NCBI GenBank assembly: GCA_031292145.1
Contig: JARLHR010000056.1
Location: 1-57,834 of the forward strand
Origin: Clostridium sp.
Lineage (GTDB): Bacteria > Bacillota > Clostridia > Clostridiales > Clostridiaceae
Direction of reading: 5' to 3'
DNA length: 57,834 nucleotides
Shown: piece after piece, positions 26,442-33,848 of the stretch
How positions within the stretch are numbered: the stretch's first letter is position 1
How the letters are laid out: every line of letters starts with the position of its first letter
The notes under the pieces: generated by a model
Database searches by the model: none
What the model saw: only the letters and a program-made list of their open reading frames with translations
Told to the model about the DNA's origin: nothing
Made by a program: the position numbers and the translations under genes

Positions 26442-27158
26442 ATGGGCTATTACGGATTTTATGAATATGTTCCAGTTGCACAAAAAAGGGAAAAAGCTAA
26501 AAAAAGTCTTGAAAAACTTAAAAAGACAAATCCTGATGTTTCACCAATTATTATTGAAGGAAAAACTATTGCAAGTAAATGGTGGGGAAAAGCCTGGAAT
26601 AAGAATTTAGAAAGTTATGCTGATTTTAGTAATCGAATAGGACGGGGCAAATCCTATGTGAAAAATGGTGCAGTATTGGATTTAAAGATTAAAGATGGAA
26701 AGATTGAAGCATTAGTTCAAGGCAGCGGTTCTAAGCCATATAATGTTACGATTTCAATTGATAAACTAGATAATACAAAGTGGAAAAAGGTTACGGAATT
26801 TTGCAACCATAAGATTGATACTATGGAAACACTTCTTGCAGGAAAATTTCCTAAAGAGTTTGATGAATTATTTAGTGCTTCTAAAAACGGAATGTTTCCG
26901 AGTCCAAAAGAAATTCACTTTAAGTGCAGCTGTCCAGATTCAGCAAGAATGTGTAAGCATATAGCAGCGGTGTTATATGGAGTTGGGGCAAGGTTAGATG
27001 AAGATCCAATTTTATTTTTTAAACTTCGTAATATTGATTTTCAAGAATTACTCAAAAAATCAATGGAAGAAAAAATGCAAAATATGCTTAAGAATGCAGA
27101 TAAGAAGAGTGAGCGTATTATTGAGGATACAGATGTATTTGATTTATTTGGAGTATAA
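26442..27158 (+). CDS. SWIM zinc-finger protein partnered with SNF2 helicase
   Basis: 238 residues. The SWIM motif (PF04434) reads HFKCSCPDSARMCKHIAAVL at about residues 165-185, i.e. CxC...CxH. The N-terminal part (TIASKWWGKAWNKNLESYAD, then RGKSYVKNGAVLDLKI) is the conserved region of SWIM proteins encoded with bacterial SNF2 enzymes. The ATG abuts the helicase TAA, with a GGTGG site inside the helicase end, so translation is coupled. Probably a DNA- or protein-binding accessory to the helicase. Confidence 0.85.
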   Translation: MGYYGFYEYVPVAQKREKAKKSLEKLKKTNPDVSPIIIEGKTIASKWWGKAWNKNLESYADFSNRIGRGKSYVKNGAVLDLKIKDGKIEALVQGSGSKPYNVTISIDKLDNTKWKKVTEFCNHKIDTMETLLAGKFPKEFDELFSASKNGMFPSPKEIHFKCSCPDSARMCKHIAAVLYGVGARLDEDPILFFKLRNIDFQELLKKSMEEKMQNMLKNADKKSERIIEDTDVFDLFGV

Positions 27159-27286
27159 AATTTATTTTTAATAAAAATAAGAACTATTCTAAAAAGTGGA
27201 TTGAGATTAAGGATGAAAAAATATTCGAAGTGATGGTTTAATGTTAATTGATTTTTATTCCCTAGGTTTGAATTTAGTAGTATAGT

Positions 27287-27343
27287 TTAGGCACAATAAA
27301 AAATAATAGACCAGTATGCGTATATTATTTTGAATTATGTTTA
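27287..27343. repeat. short MITE-like copy
   Basis: TTAGGCACAATAAAAAATAA leads into TAGACCA and a degenerate inverted right end (TATTATTTTGAATTATG). A reduced copy of the element at 39284-39446. Confidence 0.5.
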
Positions 27344-27501
27344 CTACTGTACCAGAAAGAACTGGTGATCTTTTGCGCAGTGTTGCATTGAGAATAAGGT
27401 TATAGGATTTCTTCAATAGAAGTTGTTCCATTTTTGCTTGTCTAAGGAGCATGCTAAAGGTGGATAACATATTATATATATCTTTTATACTTATGTGTAC
27501 T

Positions 27502-27717
27502 ACTATACTAGAAATAAGTAACATATTGTGTGGAGTGTTTCATTGGAATTTTGATGGTAATGATTCTTGACAAGAAGTTGTTCTAAAATGCTTGTTCAAC
27601 GCTTGCCGTTGAGGCAAGCATTTTGGGTACAACTTCTTGTCGTAGAATCATCCATCAAAATTCCATCGAAACGGTCACACAATATGTTACTTATTTCGGT
27701 AAGTCACCACATATAGT
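27502..27717. repeat. 216-bp fold-back palindrome
   Basis: Arms of roughly 83 nt starting GAAATAAGTAACATATTGTG pair along their length with the complementary right half (for example GACAAGAAGTTGT with ACAACTTCTTGTC, AAAATGCTTG with CAAGCATTTT), with only scattered mismatches. The apex is itself a small hairpin, CAACG-CTTGC-CGTTG. The right end lies directly against the stop codon of the chemoreceptor gene. A 63-bp relative is at 3753-3815. It contains no ORF, so it is a non-autonomous mobile or regulatory element and may also terminate transcription. Confidence 0.85.
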
Positions 27718-29712
27718 CTAAACCACAAATTTATTCTGTTCATTGATTAAGTTTTTAGTCATATCATTTAAGTTACCTGCAGTTGCTGCAACATCATTAG
27801 AGAGATTATACATTTCATCTGTAGAAGCAGTTATTTCTTCAGAGGAAGCTGATATTTCTTCTGCTATGGCTGATACGCTTTGAATTTTATTTAAGATATC
27901 TTCTTTTTCATTATTAATTTCTGTAGCTGATACATTTATAGCTTGCACCTTTGGTATTACAGTTTTAATGGCATTAATTATGTTTTCAAAGGAGTTTAAT
28001 GTTCCAGTTATAATGTTAACTTGGTCATTAAGCTTTGTACTCATAGTATTAGTATCTTCTGTGATTACAGTAGTATCTTCAGATATATTAGATATTAATT
28101 TACTGATGCTGTCTGATGAAACTTTAGTTTGTTCTGCTAAAGCTCTTACTTCATTTGCAACCACGCTAAAACCCCTGCCAGCTTCACCAGCATTTGCAGC
28201 TTCTATAGATGCATTTAAGGCTAATAAATTAGTCTGATCAGCTATTGAATTAATCATTTGTACTATATTATTTACTTCTTTTATATTACTTCCAAAGGCA
28301 ATGATTTTATCAGATAAAGTTTTAAAGGATAAACTTATATCACTTACTGCATTCATTAATAATTTCATACTAGAGCTGCTATCATTTGCAAGTTCATTCA
28401 TGGATATCGTATTTTTATCTATATCTTTAATGTTTAATACTATATCTTCAAGTTTATTACTGAAGGTATTTAGTATATCAGTAATTGTCATCAAATCGTT
28501 AGCTTGAGAGTTTATTCCGCTTGCTACTTCCTGCATTGAATTAGCCACATTATTCGAAGATGAAACCATATTTTGAGATATAGCTGATAAATTACTTGAA
28601 TTGTCACCTATCACTAAAGAACTATCTTTGGAGATTTTAACCATATCTTTAATTGAATTCTGCATAATATTCATTGAATTAGCCATATCACCAATTTCAT
28701 CTTTATTGTTTAAATATTTTCCGCTTATTTCATTAGTAAAGTCTCCAGTAGCTAAAACATTTAAAGCATTAGAAGCATATTTAATTCTTGTAGATAATTT
28801 ATGAGAGATAATATAAATTACAAGAATGCCTATAATCAAAAAAGCTAGGGATGATAAGGCAATAGATACTTTTAAAGAATTAAGTTCTGATAAAAGTTCA
28901 GATTTATCTAGAATAACAACAACAGACCATTTTTCTTTTTCAATTGGAGCAAAACCACCGTAGGACTCTGTGCCATCAAAAGTATAAGAACTTAAACCAG
29001 TTTCACCAGCTATCATTCTTTTTTGCATATCAGCAATAGCCTTAAGGCTTGGATTTTTTTCAGCTTCTTTAATAGAATTATATTGATTTAGTGGCATACT
29101 AGGATCTTTATAAGCAATACTATTGCTTTGGCTGTTTATCATATAAGCACTTCCGGTTTTACCAAAGGAAATCTTTTTAATAATGTCACTGAGTTCCATT
29201 CCATCTCGGACTGACACTAACACACCTACAATTGAAGTATCATTTTTTATTGGTACTGAATATACCATTGTCATTGCAGTCTTATCAGCATTAACTACAG
29301 GATCATCAATAAAATTCTCTCCAGATATGGATTTTTTGAAATATGCAGTATCTTTGATATTAGCTTGTTCACCATTAGTATATGTAATGTTTCCACTTGC
29401 ATCAGCATATCCCATTTTGATACTTCCATTTCTTTTCGCTTCAGCTTTTAAAATAGTCATAAGTTTATCTGGAGCATCGTTATTTAATAAAGCAATTTTT
29501 GCAGTCACTTCCAGTGAACTTAATTGATTATCTAAATTAGCCTGCACAGTATTAGAAGCTTGTATTGCTATTTGGGGTAATGTCTTTTCGATATTTGATA
29601 CTAAAGCATTAGATGCATTAATATAAGAAATAATTCCAAGACCAGTGCTCACAACTAACAGCAATATGCTTATTAAAATAATCAATTTTGATTTTATAGT
29701 TTTTGTAATCAT
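27718..29712 (-). CDS. methyl-accepting chemotaxis protein with Cache sensor
   Basis: 664-residue receptor. Membrane helix at about 8-28; extracytoplasmic double Cache sensor (about 35-270) with KMGYADASGNITYTNG, DTAYFKKSISGENFIDDPV and GKTGSAYMINSQ; second membrane helix at about 280-302; HAMP; signalling domain with tip [20 protein letters not shown] near residue 490. The tip reads AANAGEAGRGFSVVANEVR, a common variant. AAAGGAG lies about 11 nt before ATG. It is the second gene of an operon behind a MarR regulator (22-bp gap), so receptor level is probably controlled by a ligand-responsive repressor. dCache_1 sensors often bind amino acids or organic acids; the ligand here is unknown. Confidence 0.92.
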   Translation of the reverse strand: MITKTIKSKLIILISILLLVVSTGLGIISYINASNALVSNIEKTLPQIAIQASNTVQANLDNQLSSLEVTAKIALLNNDAPDKLMTILKAEAKRNGSIKMGYADASGNITYTNGEQANIKDTAYFKKSISGENFIDDPVVNADKTAMTMVYSVPIKNDTSIVGVLVSVRDGMELSDIIKKISFGKTGSAYMINSQSNSIAYKDPSMPLNQYNSIKEAEKNPSLKAIADMQKRMIAGETGLSSYTFDGTESYGGFAPIEKEKWSVVVILDKSELLSELNSLKVSIALSSLAFLIIGILVIYIISHKLSTRIKYASNALNVLATGDFTNEISGKYLNNKDEIGDMANSMNIMQNSIKDMVKISKDSSLVIGDNSSNLSAISQNMVSSSNNVANSMQEVASGINSQANDLMTITDILNTFSNKLEDIVLNIKDIDKNTISMNELANDSSSSMKLLMNAVSDISLSFKTLSDKIIAFGSNIKEVNNIVQMINSIADQTNLLALNASIEAANAGEAGRGFSVVANEVRALAEQTKVSSDSISKLISNISEDTTVITEDTNTMSTKLNDQVNIITGTLNSFENIINAIKTVIPKVQAINVSATEINNEKEDILNKIQSVSAIAEEISASSEEITASTDEMYNLSNDVAATAGNLNDMTKNLINEQNKFVV

Positions 29713-29734
29713 AATTAAATCAACTCCTTTATAG

Positions 29735-30214
29735 TCATTTCATAATTTTCTTATTTTCATTAAGGCCTAAATCGCGCATCTTCATAATTAGGTGCTGGGC
29801 TTTTAATAAAGAATCTGATAGCTCAGCTATTTCTTCCTCAGAAAGAACATTAAATTTTTCTAAAAAAGCATCTTGTCCAGCTGCAGCAATAGATGAAATA
29901 TTATCTATTGCTTTAAGTGAAAGGGATAAATAAATAATTCTTTTGTCATTTTCATCTTGTCTTTTATTCAAATAGCCAAGTTTATTCAAAGCATTAATAC
30001 TTCTACTTGTATTTGGTACAGATATATTTAATTTTTTACTTATTCTTGAAGCGGTAGTGGTACCTTCAAAATGAACAAAATTCAGTATTCTTGAAAGTAG
30101 AGGGGTAATTTCTGAATTAGTCAGGTCTGGTATAAGATCTATAAACTCAACATTAAATAAACTATAAAAATTCACCATGTTTAAAATTAATTCTCTGCCA
30201 TTCTCTTTTTTCAT
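29735..30214 (-). CDS. MarR-family transcriptional regulator
   Basis: 159 residues. Winged helix: ILNFVHFEGTTTASRISKKL, recognition helix VPNTSRSINALNKLGYLNK, wing RQDENDKRIIYLSLS; flanking dimerisation helices. AAAGGAG precedes ATG. First gene of the operon with the Cache chemoreceptor. A near-perfect palindrome overlaps its own -35 box, so autorepression of both genes is likely. The effector is unknown. MarR control of a chemoreceptor is uncommon. Confidence 0.9.
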   Translation of the reverse strand: MKKENGRELILNMVNFYSLFNVEFIDLIPDLTNSEITPLLSRILNFVHFEGTTTASRISKKLNISVPNTSRSINALNKLGYLNKRQDENDKRIIYLSLSLKAIDNISSIAAAGQDAFLEKFNVLSEEEIAELSDSLLKAQHLIMKMRDLGLNENKKIMK

Positions 30215-30253
30215 ATTAAATCTCCTTTAATAACTATTGTTAATTAAATAATA

Positions 30254-30286
30254 TTATAGCAATATAGTTATCATTTGACAACTATT
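30254..30286 (-). promoter_or_regulatory. marR-mcp promoter with overlapping operator
   Basis: On the minus strand TTGTCA (30282-30277), 17 bp, TATAAT (30259-30254). The palindrome ATAGTTGTC-AAAT-GATAACTAT (30286-30265; one mismatch) covers the -35 box. A related half site ATAGTTAT lies nearer the start codon. Geometry fits a MarR autorepressor. Confidence 0.7.
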
Positions 30287-30315
30287 AAACACGATTATAT
30301 GCTGTTTTTCAGAAA

Positions 30316-30354
30316 TAAGGCAGATGGACTTGTTATTTTTTTTGAATGTACCTA
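30316..30354. repeat. solo right end of the MITE-like family
   Basis: TGGACTTGTTATTTTTTTTG followed by AATGTACCTAA matches the right terminus of the 35439-35682 element. The left end is reduced to AATAAGGCAGA. Confidence 0.5.
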
Positions 30355-30487
30355 ATGTATATGGAAAAATTTTTAGAGGCAAGTGATGCAGAAATGCATT
30401 TAAAAAGTAGAAAAAATAAAAATTAATACTATACATGAAGAATATATAGAAATTTTATGTTTAAAATTTAATAATTTATTACAAAAT

Positions 30488-30538
30488 AGCAGTAGATATA
30501 AATTAAACCTACTGCTTTATTTTATGCTCTGCAGTAGG
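30488..30538 (+). promoter_or_regulatory. mutually exclusive hairpins in leader of the solute-binding gene
   Basis: AGCAGTAG (30488) can pair with CTACTGCT (30509-30516), which is followed by TTATTTT like a terminator. CCTACTGC can instead pair with GCAGTAGG (30531-30538). The two stems exclude each other and lie 20 nt before the AAAGGAG of the next gene. It could be an attenuator, or a terminator with a chance repeat. Confidence 0.4.
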
Positions 30539-30566
30539 AGATTTTATAAATTCAAAGGAGATTTAT

Positions 30567-31430
30567 ATGAGAAAAATACCACATAAATTACTAATGTTAA
30601 TTGTTATTATAAATTTTATAGGAATGATACTTGAAGGTACTACTGCAATAGATAATAGTAAACCTACAGTAATAAATAATGCAACGGAAAATAATAGATT
30701 GGATATAATGAAAGAAAAAGGAGTTATAACTGTTGTCTCACCATTAAATGATAGTACATATTTTTATCGAGATACTAAAACAAATAAGATAACAGGAATT
30801 GATGCTGATATAATATTTGAAATTGCAAAACGGCTTGGAATTAATAAAGTTGAAATGAAGGTAGTACCATTCTCAGATTTATTAGAAAAATTAAATACTG
30901 ATGATAGTATTGATATTGCAGCAGGAGGAATATACATAACACCAAAGCGTGAAGAGTTAGTATCATTTACTCAACCTTTATATAAAGGATCAGAAGCTAT
31001 TGTAGTTCCAACATTTTCAACAATTAATTTCAAGAGTGATTTGAAAAATGCAGCAGTTGGAGTAGTAAAAGGAACAGTATTTGAGAGTTTGGCAGACAAG
31101 TGGAAGGAAAATAACTTAATAAAAGATATAGTAATTTTTGAAACTTCAGCGGATTTATTGAATGCTATAAATAGTAATAAAGTTGATGCAGGCATAGTTG
31201 ATTCTGTTATTGTAAAATATTCTTTATTAAAAGACAAAAATCTTTTGTTAAGAATGTTTAAAGACTATACGCCTGAAGCATGTGGAACTGTAGGAATACC
31301 AGTTAGAAAAAATGATATAGGATTATTAAATGCATTAAATACAAAAATTAGTGAGATGAAAGAAGATGGAAGTTTATATGCTATTCTTGTAGAGAATGGA
31401 CTTGATAAAGATAATATGATTTCTGAGTAA
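30567..31430 (+). CDS. extracellular solute-binding protein, family 3
   Basis: 287 residues. A signal-type hydrophobic N-terminus (HKLLMLIVIINFIGMIL) without a lipobox Cys is followed by the SBP_bac_3 fold (PF00497): MKEKGVITVVSPLNDSTYFY, ITGIDADIIFEIAKRLGI, AAGGIYITPKREELVSFTQP and VGVVKGTVFESLADKW. Members usually bind polar amino acids for ABC import. No permease or ATPase gene is adjacent, and the lack of a lipid anchor suggests a soluble or N-terminally anchored sensor or orphan binding protein. CAAAGGAG precedes ATG. It ends in a recurrent-type terminator. Confidence 0.85.
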   Translation: MRKIPHKLLMLIVIINFIGMILEGTTAIDNSKPTVINNATENNRLDIMKEKGVITVVSPLNDSTYFYRDTKTNKITGIDADIIFEIAKRLGINKVEMKVVPFSDLLEKLNTDDSIDIAAGGIYITPKREELVSFTQPLYKGSEAIVVPTFSTINFKSDLKNAAVGVVKGTVFESLADKWKENNLIKDIVIFETSADLLNAINSNKVDAGIVDSVIVKYSLLKDKNLLLRMFKDYTPEACGTVGIPVRKNDIGLLNALNTKISEMKEDGSLYAILVENGLDKDNMISE

Positions 31431-31450
31431 TGATATAAGTTTAGAGTTTT

Positions 31451-31480
31451 AACCACTACATTTTTGTAGCGGTTAAAAAT
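31451..31480 (+). terminator. terminator, recurrent AACCACTACA type, copy 4
   Basis: AACCACTACA (31451-31460), TTTT, TGTAGCGGTT (31465-31474; one base changed, giving a C:A mismatch), then AAAAAT. The following 300 bases carry no intact gene. Confidence 0.65.
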
Positions 31481-31732
31481 ATTGGTTTTAATTAAAATAC
31501 CCCCATTCCCGTTGATATATAGAATAATTTTCTCTAAATTTCCTAATAAAAAAATTATAGGGGAGCAGCCTTTGTGCTTTAAGGCATTAAACGGTATCAT
31601 GGAGCATAAAGAAGTATACAAGAACATATTAAAGTGATTTTGAAATAACATCGTTTAAATCAGTTAATTAACAAAATATAATGTTGAATATTGTCGAAAA
31701 GATGATAAGATAGAGACATGCCCTTTCTTGAT

Positions 31733-31770
31733 AACAACAAAAACTTAAAAAAAAGTTTGTTGTTTATATA
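31733..31770 (+). terminator. T-poor hairpin in leader of the CAP gene
   Basis: AACAACAAAAACTT faces AAGTTTGTTGTT across an A-rich loop, about 45 nt before the CAP start codon. A terminator of upstream transcripts or a leader structure. Confidence 0.4.
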
Positions 31771-31815
31771 AAAAAGCAAGAAGGCAAATAAAACATATAT
31801 AAAGGAGAAAAACTA

Positions 31816-32475
31816 ATGAGAAAGAATGATTTAAGAAGAATAGTAACTACAGTTATTGCAGCTACAACAATAGGAAGTTTCTCATCATTAGGAGTATCAG
31901 CAGCAACTATTAATTCAAATACAAACGATTATTACAATGCAATAGCAAATAATCTTTTAAATACAGGCTTGGATATGAATCCTAGTAATGGAAATAACGT
32001 TGGTAATACAACTACAAATAATACTTCTACAAATGTAACTTCAGTAGATGTACAGGGGATACCTAAGTTACCAACAAATTATTCAATAAGCATAGTAAAC
32101 TCTGCTGAAGATAAAATTCTTCAATTAATGAATGAAAAAAGAACAGAAGCAGGTCTTAAGCCACTAACTATAGATAATACATTAGTGCAAGTAGCAAGAT
32201 ATAAGAGTGACGACATGATTCAAAATAACTTCTTTAGCCACACAAATCCAGACGGAACAAAGTGGACAAACTGGTTACATACAATAGGCTATGATTATAC
32301 TTCAGCAGGAGAAAATATTGCATGTAACAACACTGACCCAGTTGAATTATTTAACCAATGGTGGAACTCACCAGGTCATAGAGCAAATATGATGAATGAA
32401 AAATATACTAAGGTTGGTATAGGAGTAATCAACGGAAACGGCAAATATATGGGAACACAAGAATTCTCAAATTAA
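31816..32475 (+). CDS. secreted CAP-domain (SCP/PR1, YkwD-like) protein
   Basis: 219 residues. Signal peptide to about SAAT (residue 31), then an Asn/Thr-rich spacer (about 32-90) and a CAP domain (PF00188) with ILQLMNEKRTEAGLKPL, FFSHTNPDGTKW, SAGENIACNN and NQWWNSPGHRANMM. The His and Glu positions of the CAP cavity (SHTNPDG, GEN, PGHR) are present. AAAGGAG precedes ATG. Bacterial members are exported and often sporulation- or envelope-associated; the activity is unknown. Single gene with a strong terminator. Confidence 0.88.
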   Translation: MRKNDLRRIVTTVIAATTIGSFSSLGVSAATINSNTNDYYNAIANNLLNTGLDMNPSNGNNVGNTTTNNTSTNVTSVDVQGIPKLPTNYSISIVNSAEDKILQLMNEKRTEAGLKPLTIDNTLVQVARYKSDDMIQNNFFSHTNPDGTKWTNWLHTIGYDYTSAGENIACNNTDPVELFNQWWNSPGHRANMMNEKYTKVGIGVINGNGKYMGTQEFSN

Positions 32476-32518
32476 TACTTAGTAAGTAAAATTAAATATT
32501 TAGTTAATCTATTAAAGT

Positions 32519-32552
32519 GGGGCTGTTCATTTTGAACAGCCCCGTTATATTC
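32519..32552 (+). terminator. strong GC-rich terminator
   Basis: GGGGCTGTTCA-TTT-TGAACAGCCCC, 11-bp perfect stem, followed by GTTATATTCTTT. Confidence 0.85.
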
Positions 32553-32784
32553 TTTCATGTGCCTTATTTTATGTTAAAAAGATAACAAAATGTTTTTTAT
32601 TAATATAATACATTTTTAAAGTTCAAAAAACTTAACTAATAAAGGTTTATGTTATCATGTAATTTAAGACACAATCAAAAAATATTATAAAGAAATACAA
32701 TGAACTAAGAAGAAATTATGAAAAATCAATTATTTTGATAAACAAGTCCAACTTAAATTCATTGATATAGGAGAGGAAATTTAA

Positions 32785-33264
32785 ATGATGACATTTGAGA
32801 GAATTGAGGCAATGGAATTTACTATAAAGTATGATGATGCAAAGGATTATAGCGGTATTGAAAAAGCAGATGTGGTTATTGTAGGGGTATCAAGAACATC
32901 AAAAACTCCATTATGTATATATCTAGCAAGCAAAGGAATTAAAGCAATAAATATACCATTGGTACCAGAGGTTGAAGTTCCAAAAGAGTTATTTGAAATA
33001 TCACATAAAAAAGTATTTGGATTAACGATTGATCCACTGCGATTAATTGATATTCGAAAGAAAAGGTTAAATGGATACAAGGAAGTATTTAATAATATTC
33101 AGTATTATAATGATGCTAGAATACTGGAAGAATTGGAGTTTTCAGATAAAGTAATGAGAAAGCTCAATTGTAAAACTATTGATATAAGTACGATTGCCAT
33201 TGAAGAAGCGGCACTTATTATTATGAATACTTTAGGATATGAGGAACATTCAAGTAAAATGTAA
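32785..33264 (+). CDS. half-length PPSR-type kinase/pyrophosphorylase (DUF299)
   Basis: 159 residues equal to roughly the C-terminal 60% of the PEP synthase/PPDK regulatory protein family (PF03618, about 270 aa). FERIEAMEFTIKYDDAKDYS corresponds to mid-protein sequence of full-length members. The P-loop GVSRTSKTPLCIYLASKG and the terminal ELEFSDKVMRKLNC-type helix are kept. The whole N-terminal part is gone, yet ATG has a strong TAGGAGAGGAA site and the frame is intact. Either a decayed gene still translated or a reduced functional variant. No PPDK gene lies nearby. The upstream 120 bases contain MITE-end-like pieces (GACACAATCAAAAAA at 32668, AACAAGTCCA at 32742), suggesting a rearrangement. 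Confidence 0.7.
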   Translation: MMTFERIEAMEFTIKYDDAKDYSGIEKADVVIVGVSRTSKTPLCIYLASKGIKAINIPLVPEVEVPKELFEISHKKVFGLTIDPLRLIDIRKKRLNGYKEVFNNIQYYNDARILEELEFSDKVMRKLNCKTIDISTIAIEEAALIIMNTLGYEEHSSKM

Positions 33265-33292
33265 CCAAGTGGATTTTCACTTGGTTACATTT
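33261..33292 (+). terminator. terminator overlapping the stop codon
   Basis: GTAACCAAGTG pairs with CACTTGGTTAC (11 bp) and is followed by ATTTC. The TAA of the PPSR-like gene lies within the stem. Confidence 0.7.
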
Positions 33293-33302
33293 CAAATATG
33301 CC

Positions 33303-33467
33303 TTAATTACCAAATCTGTTGAAATGTTGACTTTTACCCACCTGGTGCTCTACGGACTTATGTTTTGCATTAGGATTATGGTTATGTCCTTCTTCGGTTA
33401 TTGGAGTTTGATAATTGCATTTTTCCATTCTTGCTTTTTTATTATCTGGTTGACTATCTTTTGCCAT
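33303..33467 (-). CDS. small His/Asn-rich protein (54 aa)
   Basis: ATG at 33467 is preceded by CCAAGGAGG with 7 nt spacing, among the best sites in the window. The 54-residue product is hydrophilic and basic, beginning AKDSQPDNKKARMEKC and containing EEGHNHNPNAKHKSVEHQ and a QHFNRFGN end, with one Cys and six His. No membrane segment. It could be a small sporulation or stress protein or bind metal; I recognise no family. Confidence 0.6.
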   Translation of the reverse strand: MAKDSQPDNKKARMEKCNYQTPITEEGHNHNPNAKHKSVEHQVGKSQHFNRFGN

Positions 33468-33848
33468 TAAAATACCTCCTTGGCATAGTATTTTTCAGAA
33501 TTAGTATGTACAATACTGTACAAATTATCCACTTATCTTTGAGAACAATTTGATTTTTATTATACCTATTTTAGGATAGGTTATTTCTTTCGAAAAATAT
33601 TCCATAATCGTGTAATGGCCTATGTTTTTTGAAGGATAAGAATGAATATAGTAGGAAATATTACGATAAAATAACGTCTATATTTATATAAAATTAATAT
33701 AAAAATAAAGAAAAAGTTGCAAGTTTGTTAAAAATGTATTAGTATTTAACAGTAAAAATTAAAATTTTAGATGAATAAAGTAGGGAAATATACTTTTAAG
33801 AAAAGGCATTTTTAAGCACATGCTTTTTGACTAAGATGGAGGAGAAAA
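33468..33848. other. divergent intergenic region
   Basis: Between the 54-aa gene (minus) and the permease (plus). AT-rich; the two promoters should lie here, but I see no clean box pair. ACCTATTTTAGGATAGGT near 33565 is a small imperfect palindrome. Confidence 0.35.
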
